Shown here in pieces: positions 51,046-60,032 of a stretch of DNA of 64,000 nt (within the stretch, counting starts at the first letter, position 1; each line of letters starts with the position of its first letter). Both the position numbers and the translations under genes were made by a program. This DNA comes from Marinobacter sp. LA51 (GTDB lineage: Bacteria > Pseudomonadota > Gammaproteobacteria > Pseudomonadales > Oleiphilaceae). Where the stretch lies: assembly GCF_030297175.1 (NCBI RefSeq), contig NZ_AP028070.1:1116001-1180000 (forward strand). The letters are read 5' to 3'. The notes beneath the pieces are model-generated. The model saw nothing but the letters and a program-made list of their open reading frames with translations. It did not search any database and was not told where the DNA came from.

Positions 51046-51432
51046 TCCATCTTCGGATGCTCTGTGCCCAGCAATATCGGCCTTTCAATCAATGCCATAG
51101 ACAACTCAAAGCAACCACCGTCCGAATTTATACGCCCACCTGCGATCAGCCTGCGATAGCCAAAGGGGCGTATAACTCCAATCCCTAGCAATTTAGTTTC
51201 AACCCTATCAGATGGTTAGCGAGCTTTCCCGTCTTTCCCTCGGGCTTTTGCGAGCTTGTTCTTATAACTCCAGCCTGCAGTGCTACCGAGTGCGCAGATT
51301 CAGTGTTCGCGCGTTGCTTCAGAGGTGCCGTGCTGGTAATTTCAACCCAGTTTCACCGGGTAGGGTAGCCAAGGATTTGGTGTTGCGCGTAACCCGGTGT
51401 GCACATCGTTACTGCTTCAAAGGATTGAAGGC
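51046..51432. other. 387-bp gap between the cassette array and vgrG
   Basis: I recognise no gene here. It contains the direct repeat GCGAGCTT at 51219 and 51250 and a small inverted repeat (GTAAC 51391, GTTAC 51410) near the vgrG start. An integrase gene would be expected on this side of the array and is not there. The vgrG promoter probably lies in this stretch. Confidence 0.5.
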
Positions 51433-53364
51433 ATGCCCCAGGCAAATGGATTGCAGTTCACCGTCCGTGTCGGTGAGTTTCCCTCAGACGTTTTTTCTGT
51501 AGTCGGCTTTGCGCTGACCGAAGCCCTTTCCGAGTTATTTCATGGCCGCTTACAGCTGGCGAGTACCGATCCCGCTATTGGCGCCGTGGATGTGCTCGAG
51601 CAGCCTGTCGAACTGTTGATCTGGCAGGATGGAGAACCGCTGCGTCGCTTCACCGGTGTGGTCAGCGAGTTTGTTCGCGGCGACTCCGGCCATCGCCGAA
51701 CCCGCTATGAACTGGTCATCCAGCCGCCGTTGTGGCGGTTGGGGTTGATGCACAACAGCCGGATTTTCCAGAAGCAACGTCCCGACGCCATTGCACGCAC
51801 ACTGCTGGAAGAGCGGGGCATCGTAGACTCGGTGTTTGAGGTTAAGCGCGAGCCTGCGGAGCGCGAATACTGCGTTCAGCACCGGGAGAGTGACTTGGCG
51901 TTTCTGGAACGGCTGGCGGCTGAGGAAGGCTGGCATTACCGCTATCAGCATGGCGCGGTGGACGGCAGTGCATCGGCTGGCCTGATCCTCGCCGACCATC
52001 ACGGCGATGCGCCGGTTCTGGTTCCAGTCGGATATAACGCCTCTACGGGTGGCAGTCACCGGCAATTGTCGGTGTTCCGGTTTCGCTACCAGGAGCGGGT
52101 CCGAGCCGCTTCGGTGGCGCTCAAAGACTATACCTTCAAGAATCCCGCCTACGCCTTGATTCATGAGCAGGGCGCCAGCACCCCCAACCATCGCGACGAC
52201 TACCAGCATTTCGACTACCCGGGCCGATTCAAGGCCGATGCCAGTGGCCAGCCTTTTACCCAGGCAAAACTGGACGCGCTTCGAAACGACGCCAGCACCG
52301 CCCAGGGCGAGAGCAATCGCCCGGACTTCGCACCGGGCGCCAAGGTTGAACTCACCGATCATGACCAACCGAATCTGAACCGGGACTGGCTGCTCACTGC
52401 CGTTACTCATCAGGGCCAACAGCCTCAGGCTTTAGAGGAAGAGGGCGGGTCGGAACCAACTACCTACCACAACAGCTTCAGCGCCATCCCCGCGAACCTC
52501 ACCTGGCGGCCGCAGTGTGTTCATCGCCCCATCATGGACGGGCCGCAGATCGCCATCGTCACCGGGCCCGAAGGAGAAGAAATCCACTGCGACGAACACG
52601 GCCGGGTGAAGGTGCGCTTCCCGTGGGATTGCTACAGCCAAAATGATGAACACAGCGGCGCCTGGCTGCGGGTTAGCCAGGGTTGGGCCGGCGGGCAATA
52701 TGGTTTCGTAGCGCTGCCCCGCATCGGCCATGAAGTGATAGTGTCCTTTCTGGATGGCGACCCGGACCAGCCGATCATCACCGGGCGCACATACCACGCC
52801 ACCAACAAACCACCGTACGCATTACCTGAGCACAAAACCCGCACCACCCTGAAAACCCAGACTCACAAGGGCGAGGGCAGCAACGAATTACGATTCGAGG
52901 ACGAAGCGGATAAGGAACAGATCTACGTCCACGCCCAGAAAGATCTGGACCTGCTCACCGAACACAATCGAACCGAAGTGATCAAGAACGACAGCCACCT
53001 GACCGTCGTCAACAACCGGTTCGGGCGCGTGGGTGGCAACAGTCACAGCACGGTAGAAGGTGAGAGCAGAGAACACATCGCTGGCGATTTTAGCCACACC
53101 GTGGGTGGCAGCCACCACGTCCACCAGGGCCGAGCCCAGTTCATCGAGGCGGGCCGGGAGATTCATCACAAGGCTGGTATGAAGATTGTGATTGAAGCCG
53201 GGGCGGAAGTGACTCTGCAGGCCGGGGGCAGTTTTGTGAAGGTGGACCCGAGTGGCGTCACTGTCTCCGGGCCGCTGGTGCGGATGAATTCCGGCGGCGC
53301 GCCGGGTAGCGGTACGGCTGCTTCTGCTCAGCCACCGGAAGCCCCTCAAACAGTAGCGACGTGA
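51433..53364 (+). CDS. vgrG: Type VI secretion system tip protein VgrG
   Basis: A 643-residue VgrG of canonical length. The start is ATG 51433 with AAGG upstream; the frame is open further upstream without family sequence. Residues about 5-330 form the phage gp27-like part (LQFTVRVGEFP at the start, REYCVQHRESDLAFLERLAAEEGWHYRY about 150). Residues about 365-460 form the gp5-like OB domain (IVTGPEGEEIHCDEHGRVKVRFPWD, ALPRIGHEVIVSFLDGDPDQPIITG). The C-terminal needle has repeats rich in Gly/His (FSHTVGGSHHVHQGRAQFIEAG). No toxin extension is present and no T6SS core genes or effector are adjacent, so it is an orphan VgrG. Confidence 0.93.
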   Translation: MPQANGLQFTVRVGEFPSDVFSVVGFALTEALSELFHGRLQLASTDPAIGAVDVLEQPVELLIWQDGEPLRRFTGVVSEFVRGDSGHRRTRYELVIQPPLWRLGLMHNSRIFQKQRPDAIARTLLEERGIVDSVFEVKREPAEREYCVQHRESDLAFLERLAAEEGWHYRYQHGAVDGSASAGLILADHHGDAPVLVPVGYNASTGGSHRQLSVFRFRYQERVRAASVALKDYTFKNPAYALIHEQGASTPNHRDDYQHFDYPGRFKADASGQPFTQAKLDALRNDASTAQGESNRPDFAPGAKVELTDHDQPNLNRDWLLTAVTHQGQQPQALEEEGGSEPTTYHNSFSAIPANLTWRPQCVHRPIMDGPQIAIVTGPEGEEIHCDEHGRVKVRFPWDCYSQNDEHSGAWLRVSQGWAGGQYGFVALPRIGHEVIVSFLDGDPDQPIITGRTYHATNKPPYALPEHKTRTTLKTQTHKGEGSNELRFEDEADKEQIYVHAQKDLDLLTEHNRTEVIKNDSHLTVVNNRFGRVGGNSHSTVEGESREHIAGDFSHTVGGSHHVHQGRAQFIEAGREIHHKAGMKIVIEAGAEVTLQAGGSFVKVDPSGVTVSGPLVRMNSGGAPGSGTAASAQPPEAPQTVAT

Positions 53365-53457
53365 CCCGACAGCAACGTCTCAGTGGTGCGAACGGTTGTC
53401 AGGAAGCGTAAAGTAGGATCCTTTCAACCTTTTTAACACAGGGACGACTCGCTCACC

Positions 53458-54615
53458 GTGGACGAAAATAACGCCGATAGCTCTCAAAATAACTCTCAAA
53501 ACAACTCTTCTGATAACTCAGACCACAACGCTGATAATGCTGCAGTTGCTGGGCCTCGCCCGCTAATCTCATCTGAGCTATCCACGCCCATTTACGGCAT
53601 TTTTGCGCTGGGTGTTCTGTACACCCTGTATGTGGCGCACCAGATTGTTCTGCCCATTATTTTGGCGATTCTGACCAGCCTGTTGCTGTCGCCGGTGGTT
53701 AAGAAGCTGTACGTGGCCTTTCGGGTGCCGCGCATGGTGAGCGCGTTGTTGCTGGTGCTGATGGTGCTGGGTGGCATTGCGGGGGTGACATACGCGGTGG
53801 CATCGCCGGTGCTGACCTGGGCGGAAGAGGCGCCCCAGGGCATTTCCCGGTTGTTGGTGGGGCAGAGCGAGATCAAGCGTCAGATCAGCAAGGTCACGGA
53901 ATCGGCCGAGAAGGTTGAGAAGTCCATGGAGGAGTTGTCTGACAGCAACAAGACAAAGCCGACCACGGTGGTACTGAAAACCGACTCCTGGCGTAGCCAG
54001 TTGATGAGTAAAGCCCGGGATGGCGTTGCCGGCCTGCTGTTAGCGCTGGCATTGACCTATTTCCTGTTGGTGGGCGGTGACCGGATTATCAAGAATTTTG
54101 TGCGCCAGCTGCCGAGGGTGCAGCGTAAAACAGTGCTGCGCATCACCCACGATTCCCAGCACCAGATTGCCCAGTACCTGGGTGTGCTGGCCCTGAGTAA
54201 CACGGCCGTGGGCGTGGCAACGGGCCTGATGTGTTGGGCCATTGGCCTGCCCGATCCGGCGGTTTGGGGGCTGATCGCCGGCCTCGCACGGTTTATCCCT
54301 TACCTTGGTGTGATTCTGACCATCTCGCTGTTGGCGGTGGTGTCGGCGATCAGTCTGGATGTGGTCTGGCTGATGGCGTTTGCCCCGCTGGGCTACCTGG
54401 CACTGACGACGCTGGTGGGCTTTTTCATCGAGCCCTGGGTGCACGGTTTCCGGATGGCTATTAACCCGGTGGTGATCTTTGTCTCGATCTTCTTTTGGGG
54501 CTGGTTGTGGGGGCCGGTAGGCGTACTGCTGGCGGTGCCACTGATGACGGTGATTCAGGTGGTGCTGAAGCAGATCCCGAAACTGCGGCCGGTGTACAAG
54601 GTCATTGCGCGCTAG
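53458..54615 (+). CDS. AI-2E family transporter
   Basis: A 385-residue membrane protein with about eight hydrophobic helices. A hydrophilic Asn/Asp/Ser-rich N-terminus (about 35 residues) precedes PIYGIFALGVLYTLYVAHQIVLPIILAILTSLLLSPVVKKL. The C-terminal half has GLIAGLARFIPYLGVILTISLLAVV and INPVVIFVSIFFWGWLWGPVGVLLAVPLM, both hallmarks of the AI-2E/UPF0118 family. Members include putative AI-2 exporters and Na+/H+ antiporters, so the transported substrate is open. The GTG 53458 start follows AGGGACG, giving an unusually long polar N-terminus. Confidence 0.88.
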   Translation: MDENNADSSQNNSQNNSSDNSDHNADNAAVAGPRPLISSELSTPIYGIFALGVLYTLYVAHQIVLPIILAILTSLLLSPVVKKLYVAFRVPRMVSALLLVLMVLGGIAGVTYAVASPVLTWAEEAPQGISRLLVGQSEIKRQISKVTESAEKVEKSMEELSDSNKTKPTTVVLKTDSWRSQLMSKARDGVAGLLLALALTYFLLVGGDRIIKNFVRQLPRVQRKTVLRITHDSQHQIAQYLGVLALSNTAVGVATGLMCWAIGLPDPAVWGLIAGLARFIPYLGVILTISLLAVVSAISLDVVWLMAFAPLGYLALTTLVGFFIEPWVHGFRMAINPVVIFVSIFFWGWLWGPVGVLLAVPLMTVIQVVLKQIPKLRPVYKVIAR

Positions 54616-54713
54616 GTGCATTACGGATACCCGCAACACTCACTGACACCTCGGGGGATCTAACCTATGCTGATCTGAAGCCTACATTCAGTTAGCAGGG
54701 AGGATTCCCGCCC

Positions 54714-55856
54714 ATGATTCCCACTTCCATGAAGGCCATGGTGCTTACCGGGCACGGCGGTGTTGATAAGCTTGAATATCAGGATGTGGCGACGCCCCAA
54801 CCTGCACCCGGCGAGGTGCTGGTTCAGGTGACGGCCACGGCCAAGAACAACACTGACCGCAAGGCACGGGAAGGGTTGTACCCCACCAAGAAAGGGGAAA
54901 TGACGTCCTTCCAGATGGGGGGCAAGCCCACCTTGCTGTTCCCCCGCATTCAGGGGGCAGACATTTCCGGCCGGATAGTGGCCGTAGGCGAGGGCGTGGA
55001 TGAAAGCCGCATCGGCGAGCGCGGCCTGCTGGATTTCAACATCTACGCCGATACCCGCCGAGACATCAATCTCACCCCGGACTATTTCGGCCACGGTGCC
55101 GATGGCGGTTACGCTGAGTATGTGGCGCTGCCTTCCGACCAATTTCATCACATTCCCAACCCCGATCTTTCTGATGCCGAGCTGGCGTCCATGGGCATGT
55201 GTTCCTACCAGACTGCCTATCACATGGTCACCTCCGCCAATATCAAGTCGGGCGAACGGGTGCTGGTCACCGGCGCCAGCGGCGGGGTTGGCACCGCGCT
55301 GATTCAGTTGTGCCGAATCGTGGGCGCCATTCCCTATGCTCTGAGTAAGCAGGATAAGGCCGAGCTGTTGATGGCAATGGGCGCCGAGGCGGTGTTGGAT
55401 CGCTCCGATATGGACAACTTCGTTGAGCGGGTAAAGGCGGCCACCGGCGGCAAGCCCATTGATGCGGTTATGGATCTGGTGGGCGGAGAGATGACCGATG
55501 TGTTCATCGATACCATGATCTTTGATATGAACGCGCGTTCCACTTACCCGCGCCTGAGCATTGCCGGGGCCAGCGGGGGCAATATCAGCGAAATCCTGTG
55601 GACCCGGATTTACCTGTACCAGGTGCAGATATTCGGGGTGTCTCACGGCACCCGTGAAGAGGCGGACCAGTTGATGGCCTGGATTCGGGGCGGCCAGCTC
55701 AGGCCGGTACTGCACGGTGCCTTCCGGCTCTCGAATTTGCGTCACGCAGAAAACTACTTTGTGAACCGGGGCAGCAACTACCTCGGCAAGATCGTGATTG
55801 TGCCCGATGCCCAGTGGGACGAACACGGCCAACCCTGGTCACTGGAGACACTGTGA
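54714..55856 (+). CDS. Zinc-type alcohol dehydrogenase/quinone oxidoreductase family protein (MDR)
   Basis: A 380-residue medium-chain dehydrogenase/reductase. The N-terminal GroES-like domain has KAMVLTGHGGVDKLEYQDVATPQPAPGEVLVQV; the nucleotide-binding motif is GASGGVGTALIQL (about residue 187). It lacks the usual GHE catalytic-zinc motif in the first half, so it may be a zinc-independent quinone oxidoreductase-like member. The substrate is unknown. GGGAGG precedes the ATG at 54714. The stop overlaps the start of the proline racemase family gene (TGATG), so both are translated together. Confidence 0.82.
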   Translation: MIPTSMKAMVLTGHGGVDKLEYQDVATPQPAPGEVLVQVTATAKNNTDRKAREGLYPTKKGEMTSFQMGGKPTLLFPRIQGADISGRIVAVGEGVDESRIGERGLLDFNIYADTRRDINLTPDYFGHGADGGYAEYVALPSDQFHHIPNPDLSDAELASMGMCSYQTAYHMVTSANIKSGERVLVTGASGGVGTALIQLCRIVGAIPYALSKQDKAELLMAMGAEAVLDRSDMDNFVERVKAATGGKPIDAVMDLVGGEMTDVFIDTMIFDMNARSTYPRLSIAGASGGNISEILWTRIYLYQVQIFGVSHGTREEADQLMAWIRGGQLRPVLHGAFRLSNLRHAENYFVNRGSNYLGKIVIVPDAQWDEHGQPWSLETL

Positions 55857-56917
55857 TGAAACCGGAACTGACCATTCAATTGATGGATACCCACGCCGGT
55901 GGCGACGTGAGCCGGATTGTGACTGGCGGTATTGATCCTTTGCCGGGCGATACCGTTCGGGCGCAGATGGAGTACCTGCGGGATGATGCCGATGGCCTGC
56001 GCCGGCTGCTGCTGGAAGAGCCCCACGGTATTCCCGAGATGTCGGTGGACCTGCTGGTGCCACCGACTGATTCCCGGGCCGCTGCCGGCTACATCATCAT
56101 GGAGGTGATGGGTTACCCGATCTACTCCGGCTCCAACACCATCTGCACCGCCACGGCGGTGCTGGAAGCCGGCATAGTGCCAAAACAGGAAGGGCGTCAG
56201 CAGTTCATGCTGGAATCGCCGGCTGGCTTGGTGCAGATCGACGCCACTGTGCGCGACGGCGTGGTGGAAGCCATCACCTGTGAGGGCCTGCCCAGTTACA
56301 TCGATACCTACCGGGCGACCATTGAGGTTCCTTCTCTGGGTAGGGTGACCTACAGTGTGGCGTACAGCGGCGGTTTCTATGCGCTGGTGGACGCCCAGCA
56401 ACTGGGGTTCCATCTCACCCTGGACGAGGAGCGGGCGCTGGCGGCAACTGCCCACGCCATCGTGGAAGCGATCAAGGCCGAGCGGGGCTTCTCCCATTAC
56501 ACTCTTGGTGATGTCGGGCCCTTGCCGTTCCTGCACTTTATGGGGCCGGTGGAGCATGTGGCTGAAGGTTATTACCGATCCCGGTCGGCCACCTATGTGC
56601 ACCCGGGCGTGATTTGTCGCAGCACCACCGGCACTGGTACGTCGGCCCGGCTGGCTTTGATGAACTACGAGGGCAGCATCCAGCCCGGCGATCGGCTGGA
56701 AACCGTATCCCTGCGAGAAACTGGCTTTATTGGCCAGTTCAGCGGCGTGGAGCGAGAGGGCGATCTGGAGGTGGTGAAGAACAACATCACCGGCAAAGGC
56801 TATGTCATCGCTCACTCGGATATCGTTATTAACTGTGACGATCCAATGGTGGACTGTTCCAGCCTTCATCACATTCTGTCTGGCCGTCATTCCCATCCGA
56901 TTGATCCGGAGCCCTGA
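55856..56917 (+). CDS. Proline racemase family protein with Ser/Thr at the usual catalytic Cys positions
   Basis: A 353-residue protein of the proline racemase superfamily. The first catalytic motif is GYPIYSGSNTICTATA (about residues 83-98), where the Cys of MCGH is replaced by Ser. The second motif is RSTTGTGTSARLA (about 257-269), with Thr replacing the Cys of SPCGTGTSA. A Thr at the second position is known in trans-3-hydroxy-L-proline dehydratases, while racemases and epimerases carry Cys there. Hence dehydratase-like activity is a better guess than racemase. It overlaps the MDR gene by 1 bp. Confidence 0.8.
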   Translation: MKPELTIQLMDTHAGGDVSRIVTGGIDPLPGDTVRAQMEYLRDDADGLRRLLLEEPHGIPEMSVDLLVPPTDSRAAAGYIIMEVMGYPIYSGSNTICTATAVLEAGIVPKQEGRQQFMLESPAGLVQIDATVRDGVVEAITCEGLPSYIDTYRATIEVPSLGRVTYSVAYSGGFYALVDAQQLGFHLTLDEERALAATAHAIVEAIKAERGFSHYTLGDVGPLPFLHFMGPVEHVAEGYYRSRSATYVHPGVICRSTTGTGTSARLALMNYEGSIQPGDRLETVSLRETGFIGQFSGVEREGDLEVVKNNITGKGYVIAHSDIVINCDDPMVDCSSLHHILSGRHSHPIDPEP

Positions 56918-56988
56918 GCTCCGGTGCTGAATTTGTCCTCCAATACTCGCTCATAAAATGGCTGGATTTTGGGTCGTTTTGGTCTAAA

Positions 56989-57011
56989 GTTTACCTTTAC
57001 GTAAAGTGAAC
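56989..57011. promoter_or_regulatory. 23-bp palindrome before the acyl-CoA synthetase gene (LiuR-like operator)
   Basis: The palindrome is centred on TTTACGTAAA. Its outer halves GTTTACC (56989-56995) and GTGAAC (57006-57011) are mirror-like with two mismatched pairs. It lies 56 bp before the ATG at 57067. It resembles the ACGTAAA-type sites of the MerR family regulator LiuR of branched-chain amino acid and acyl-CoA catabolism; that assignment is from memory and not tested. Confidence 0.45.
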
Positions 57012-57066
57012 CCTGTGATAAACCTGAAACTCGTGGACTTAACGACAACAACAACAGGAGTTGAAA

Positions 57067-58716
57067 ATGAGCCTCCCGGAATACACTGCCGTCTACAACA
57101 GTTTTGATCCTGCCGCACTGGAAGCGGAGGTTCTGGACGGCCGCCTGAACAGCGGCCTGAACGTTTGCCACGAAATTGTCGACAAGTGGGCGACCGATCC
57201 CCAGAAAGTGGCGCTCTACTACGAAAAAGAGGACGGTGGCGACGGCGCACTGACCTTTGCGGAATTGAAAGAAGCCTCTGCCCGTTTTGCCAACTATTTG
57301 AAGGCCCAGGGCATCGGCAAGGGTGACCGGGTAGCCGCACTGCTGCCACGCACCCCTGAACTACTGATTGTGATTGCCGGCGCTCTGCGCGCAGGTGCGG
57401 TGTACCAGCCCCTCTTTACTGCCTTTGGTTCCGGCGCCATTGAGTACCGCTTTGAGCGGGCCAGCACCAAGCTGGTGGTGACCAACCCCGAGAATTTCCC
57501 AAAGCTGCTGGACGTGAAGGGTTGTCCGCCAGTGGTGGGTGTGAATGCCAAAGACATTGATGCCGACATTCCTGATTTCGAGGAAACCCTGGCGGCTCAG
57601 TCCAGCGATTTCGAACCGGTGATGGTGACCGGCGATGATCCGTTCTTGCAGATGTTTACCTCCGGTACCGTAGGTAAGTCCAAGGGTGTGGCGGTGCCCG
57701 CCAAGGCTCTGCTGGCGTTCTACGTGTACATGAAGTACGCCATTGAACTGCGCGACGACGACGTGTTCTGGAACGTAGCTGACCCGGGCTGGGCCTACGG
57801 CCTTTATTATGCTGTGGTGGGCCCGCTGCTGATGGGCCACGCGACTCATTTCAATCCGGGCGGTTTCACTCCGGAATCCACCTACGACATGATCCGCAAG
57901 TACAAGATCACCAACCTGGCGGCGGCGCCCACGGCGTACCGTTTGCTCAAGGCCAATGACCACGTGCTGCCGGAAGGCGAGAATCTGGGTCTGCGGGTTG
58001 CCAGCAGTGCCGGCGAGCCGCTGAACCCTGAAGTGGTGAACTGGATCAAGAACCGTCATTTCTGCCCAGTGAAAGATCACTACGGCCAGACCGAAACCGG
58101 CATGACCTGCTGCAACTTCCACGGCCTGGAGCACCCGGTTAAGGAAGGCTCTATGGGCTTTGCATCGCCCGGGCACCGGGTGGTGGCACTGAACGAAAAG
58201 AACGAGGAAGTAGGCGAGGGCGAAGTCGGTCAGCTGGCGGTAGATGTTGCGGCCTCACCCCTGTTCCACTTCGACGGCTACACTTGGGGCGAGAAAGATC
58301 CGTTCGTGAAAGGCTACTACCTGACCGGTGACATGGTGATTAACAACGGCGGCGGCTGCTACTCCTTCAGTGGCCGGGACGACGACATCATTACCACTGC
58401 GGGTTATCGCGTTGGCCCCGCCGACGTGGAAAGCACATTGCTGGAACACGCGGCCGTGGCCGAGTCCGGTGTGGTGGGCAAGCCCGACGAGAAGCGTGGC
58501 TCCATCATCAAGGCTTACGTGGTTGTGAAAAGCGATCAGGCGCCGGCGGACGATCAGGCTCTGAAAGACGAACTTCAGGAGCTGGTGCGCCGCCGGTTGT
58601 CCACCCACGCCTTCCCGCGTGAAATCGAATTTGTGGACGAGCTGCCGAAGACTCCCAGCGGTAAGATCCAGCGCTTCGTGCTGCGCAATCGCGCCAAGGA
58701 CGAGCCCGGCGCATGA
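57067..58716 (+). CDS. AMP-dependent acyl-CoA synthetase
   Basis: A 549-residue ANL-superfamily ligase. The ATP-binding P-loop region is TSGTVGKSKGVAVP (about residue 197), followed by DHYGQTETGM (about 336), YLTGDM (about 420), the hinge SGRDDDIITTAGYRV (about 437) and a C-terminal PKTPSGKIQRF with the catalytic Lys (about 534). It activates a carboxylic acid to its acyl-CoA; the group resembles medium-chain/acetyl-type ligases. The start ATG 57067 was chosen because GGAG is six bases upstream. It leads an operon with the thioesterase and hydrolase genes. Confidence 0.9.
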   Translation: MSLPEYTAVYNSFDPAALEAEVLDGRLNSGLNVCHEIVDKWATDPQKVALYYEKEDGGDGALTFAELKEASARFANYLKAQGIGKGDRVAALLPRTPELLIVIAGALRAGAVYQPLFTAFGSGAIEYRFERASTKLVVTNPENFPKLLDVKGCPPVVGVNAKDIDADIPDFEETLAAQSSDFEPVMVTGDDPFLQMFTSGTVGKSKGVAVPAKALLAFYVYMKYAIELRDDDVFWNVADPGWAYGLYYAVVGPLLMGHATHFNPGGFTPESTYDMIRKYKITNLAAAPTAYRLLKANDHVLPEGENLGLRVASSAGEPLNPEVVNWIKNRHFCPVKDHYGQTETGMTCCNFHGLEHPVKEGSMGFASPGHRVVALNEKNEEVGEGEVGQLAVDVAASPLFHFDGYTWGEKDPFVKGYYLTGDMVINNGGGCYSFSGRDDDIITTAGYRVGPADVESTLLEHAAVAESGVVGKPDEKRGSIIKAYVVVKSDQAPADDQALKDELQELVRRRLSTHAFPREIEFVDELPKTPSGKIQRFVLRNRAKDEPGA

Positions 58717-59129
58717 TCATTACCTTTGAGGAACTGCAGGCGTTTCTCGACGAACAGTTTCCGCAGGGTGCCGCCTTTGGCACTCTGCAGGAGCTCGGTG
58801 ATGGCTGGGCGGAAATGAAGCTGTGCGTGGATGAGGAGCACCTGAGGCCCGGAGGCACCGTCTCTGGTCCTGCGATGATGGGATTGGCAGATGTCACCCT
58901 GTACGCCGCTCTGTTGAGCAAAATTGGGCTGGTGCCGCTGGCGGTTACTACCAATCTCAACATTAATTTTCTGCGCAAACCCGTTGCCCATAAACCAATA
59001 TGGGCTCGGGCCACCATGCTGAAAGTTGGCCGGACCATGGGCGTGGGCGAGGTACTCGTCTATTCCGAAGGTGCGGAAGAGCCGGTCGCTCATTCCACCA
59101 TGACGTATTCCATCCCGCCTGAACGGTAA
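58713..59129 (+). CDS. PaaI family thioesterase (hotdog fold)
   Basis: A 138-residue hotdog-fold protein. The PaaI-type motif is LRPGGTVSGPAMMGLADVTLYAALLSKIG (about residues 45-73), then VTTNLNINFLRKPV. It probably hydrolyses an acyl-CoA made by the upstream synthetase or clears trapped CoA esters. Its start overlaps the synthetase stop (ATGA), showing translational coupling. The hydrolase gene follows by 4 bp. Confidence 0.88.
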   Translation: MIITFEELQAFLDEQFPQGAAFGTLQELGDGWAEMKLCVDEEHLRPGGTVSGPAMMGLADVTLYAALLSKIGLVPLAVTTNLNINFLRKPVAHKPIWARATMLKVGRTMGVGEVLVYSEGAEEPVAHSTMTYSIPPER

Positions 59130-59133
59130 AGCC

Positions 59134-59961
59134 ATGCAGATCCGAGACTCCATAGTACCTCTGGGTGACGGCATCCATGTGGAAGTGCGTCGCATCACCC
59201 ATGCTGACCCCGGCTCGCCGCTCCAATCCCCGCGGCCCACGCTGGTATTCCTGCACGAGTCCCTGGGCAGCATCGCCTTGTGGCGCAAGTTTCCTGAACG
59301 CCTGGCCAAGGCCACAGGTTATGATGCCCTGATCTATAACCGCCTGGGTTACGGCAATTCTTCCGATGAGGAGCTGCCACGGCCCTACGGATATCAGGAG
59401 CGGGAAGGTGCAGTCATTCTACCGCGCCTGCTGGATGAGCTGGGCCTGGACAAGGTGGTGCTGATCGGCCACAGCGACGGTGGCTCAATCGCCCTCATCG
59501 CGGCCGGTGCGCTGGGCGAGCGAGCTCATGCGCTGATTACCATGGCGGCCCACACCTACGCGGACAGGCTGACGGTTGATGGCATCACCGAGATGATGGA
59601 TCGCTATCAGACCACCGATCTGCGCGAGAAACTCCAGCGCTACCACGGTGCGAGGACCGACGATTTGTTCCGGGCCTGGCATACGGTGTGGCTGGATGAG
59701 GCGTTTGATGAGTCACTGGATTTCAGTGATTGGCTGGCGGGCATCCAATGTCCGTCTATGATCATTCAAGGGGAGATCGATGAATACGGGGTGCCTGAAC
59801 AGGTCACCGAAATCGTCGCGGGCATTGGGGTGTCTGCCCAGCCACTCTTTATGCCAGACACGGGTCACTCGCCGCACCTTGAAAAACCGGACGAGCTTTT
59901 AGAGTGCGTCTGCGACTTTTTGCTAAGTCCAGAACCGGTGAAAAGCGAAAATAGACATTGA
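59134..59961 (+). CDS. Alpha/beta hydrolase
   Basis: A 275-residue single-domain hydrolase. Nucleophile elbow GHSDGGSIALIAA (about residue 111), the oxyanion-region motif HESLGSIALW (about 36) and catalytic His in DTGHSPHLEKPDE (about 250) are all visible. The Asp is likely in IQGEIDEYGVP (about 213). Family members act on esters, C-C bonds or lactones; the cluster suggests an acyl-related ester substrate. It ends the operon starting at 57067. Confidence 0.87.
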   Translation: MQIRDSIVPLGDGIHVEVRRITHADPGSPLQSPRPTLVFLHESLGSIALWRKFPERLAKATGYDALIYNRLGYGNSSDEELPRPYGYQEREGAVILPRLLDELGLDKVVLIGHSDGGSIALIAAGALGERAHALITMAAHTYADRLTVDGITEMMDRYQTTDLREKLQRYHGARTDDLFRAWHTVWLDEAFDESLDFSDWLAGIQCPSMIIQGEIDEYGVPEQVTEIVAGIGVSAQPLFMPDTGHSPHLEKPDELLECVCDFLLSPEPVKSENRH

Positions 59962-59980
59962 CGTTTACGTAGACGTCAAT
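59957..59980. promoter_or_regulatory. 24-bp palindrome before the ABC transporter genes (LiuR-like operator)
   Basis: ATTGACGT (59957-59964) and ACGTCAAT (59973-59980) are perfect inverted repeats around TTACGTAG. Only one inner pair of the 24 bp breaks symmetry. It shares the TTTACGTA core with the palindrome at 56989. It lies 53 bp before the livG start and overlaps the last codons of the hydrolase gene. Confidence 0.5.
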
Positions 59981-60032
59981 TTACTCTGTAAACTAGTTCA
60001 AATGTACAACAATAACAAAGGTAGACTGGCTC

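Noticed and set aside
51009..51191. 60-codon minus-strand frame next to the array boundary
   Set aside because: It has only a TTG start without a clear ribosome binding site, covers the tandem repeats and has no known domain; too weak to call a gene.
51389..51414. GTAAC...GTTAC inverted repeat before vgrG as an attC
   Set aside because: It is only about 25 bp long and lacks the inner arms of attC.
54660..56896. Two overlapping long minus-strand frames (390 and 372 codons)
   Set aside because: Both are antisense to the MDR and proline racemase family genes, which carry full family signatures.
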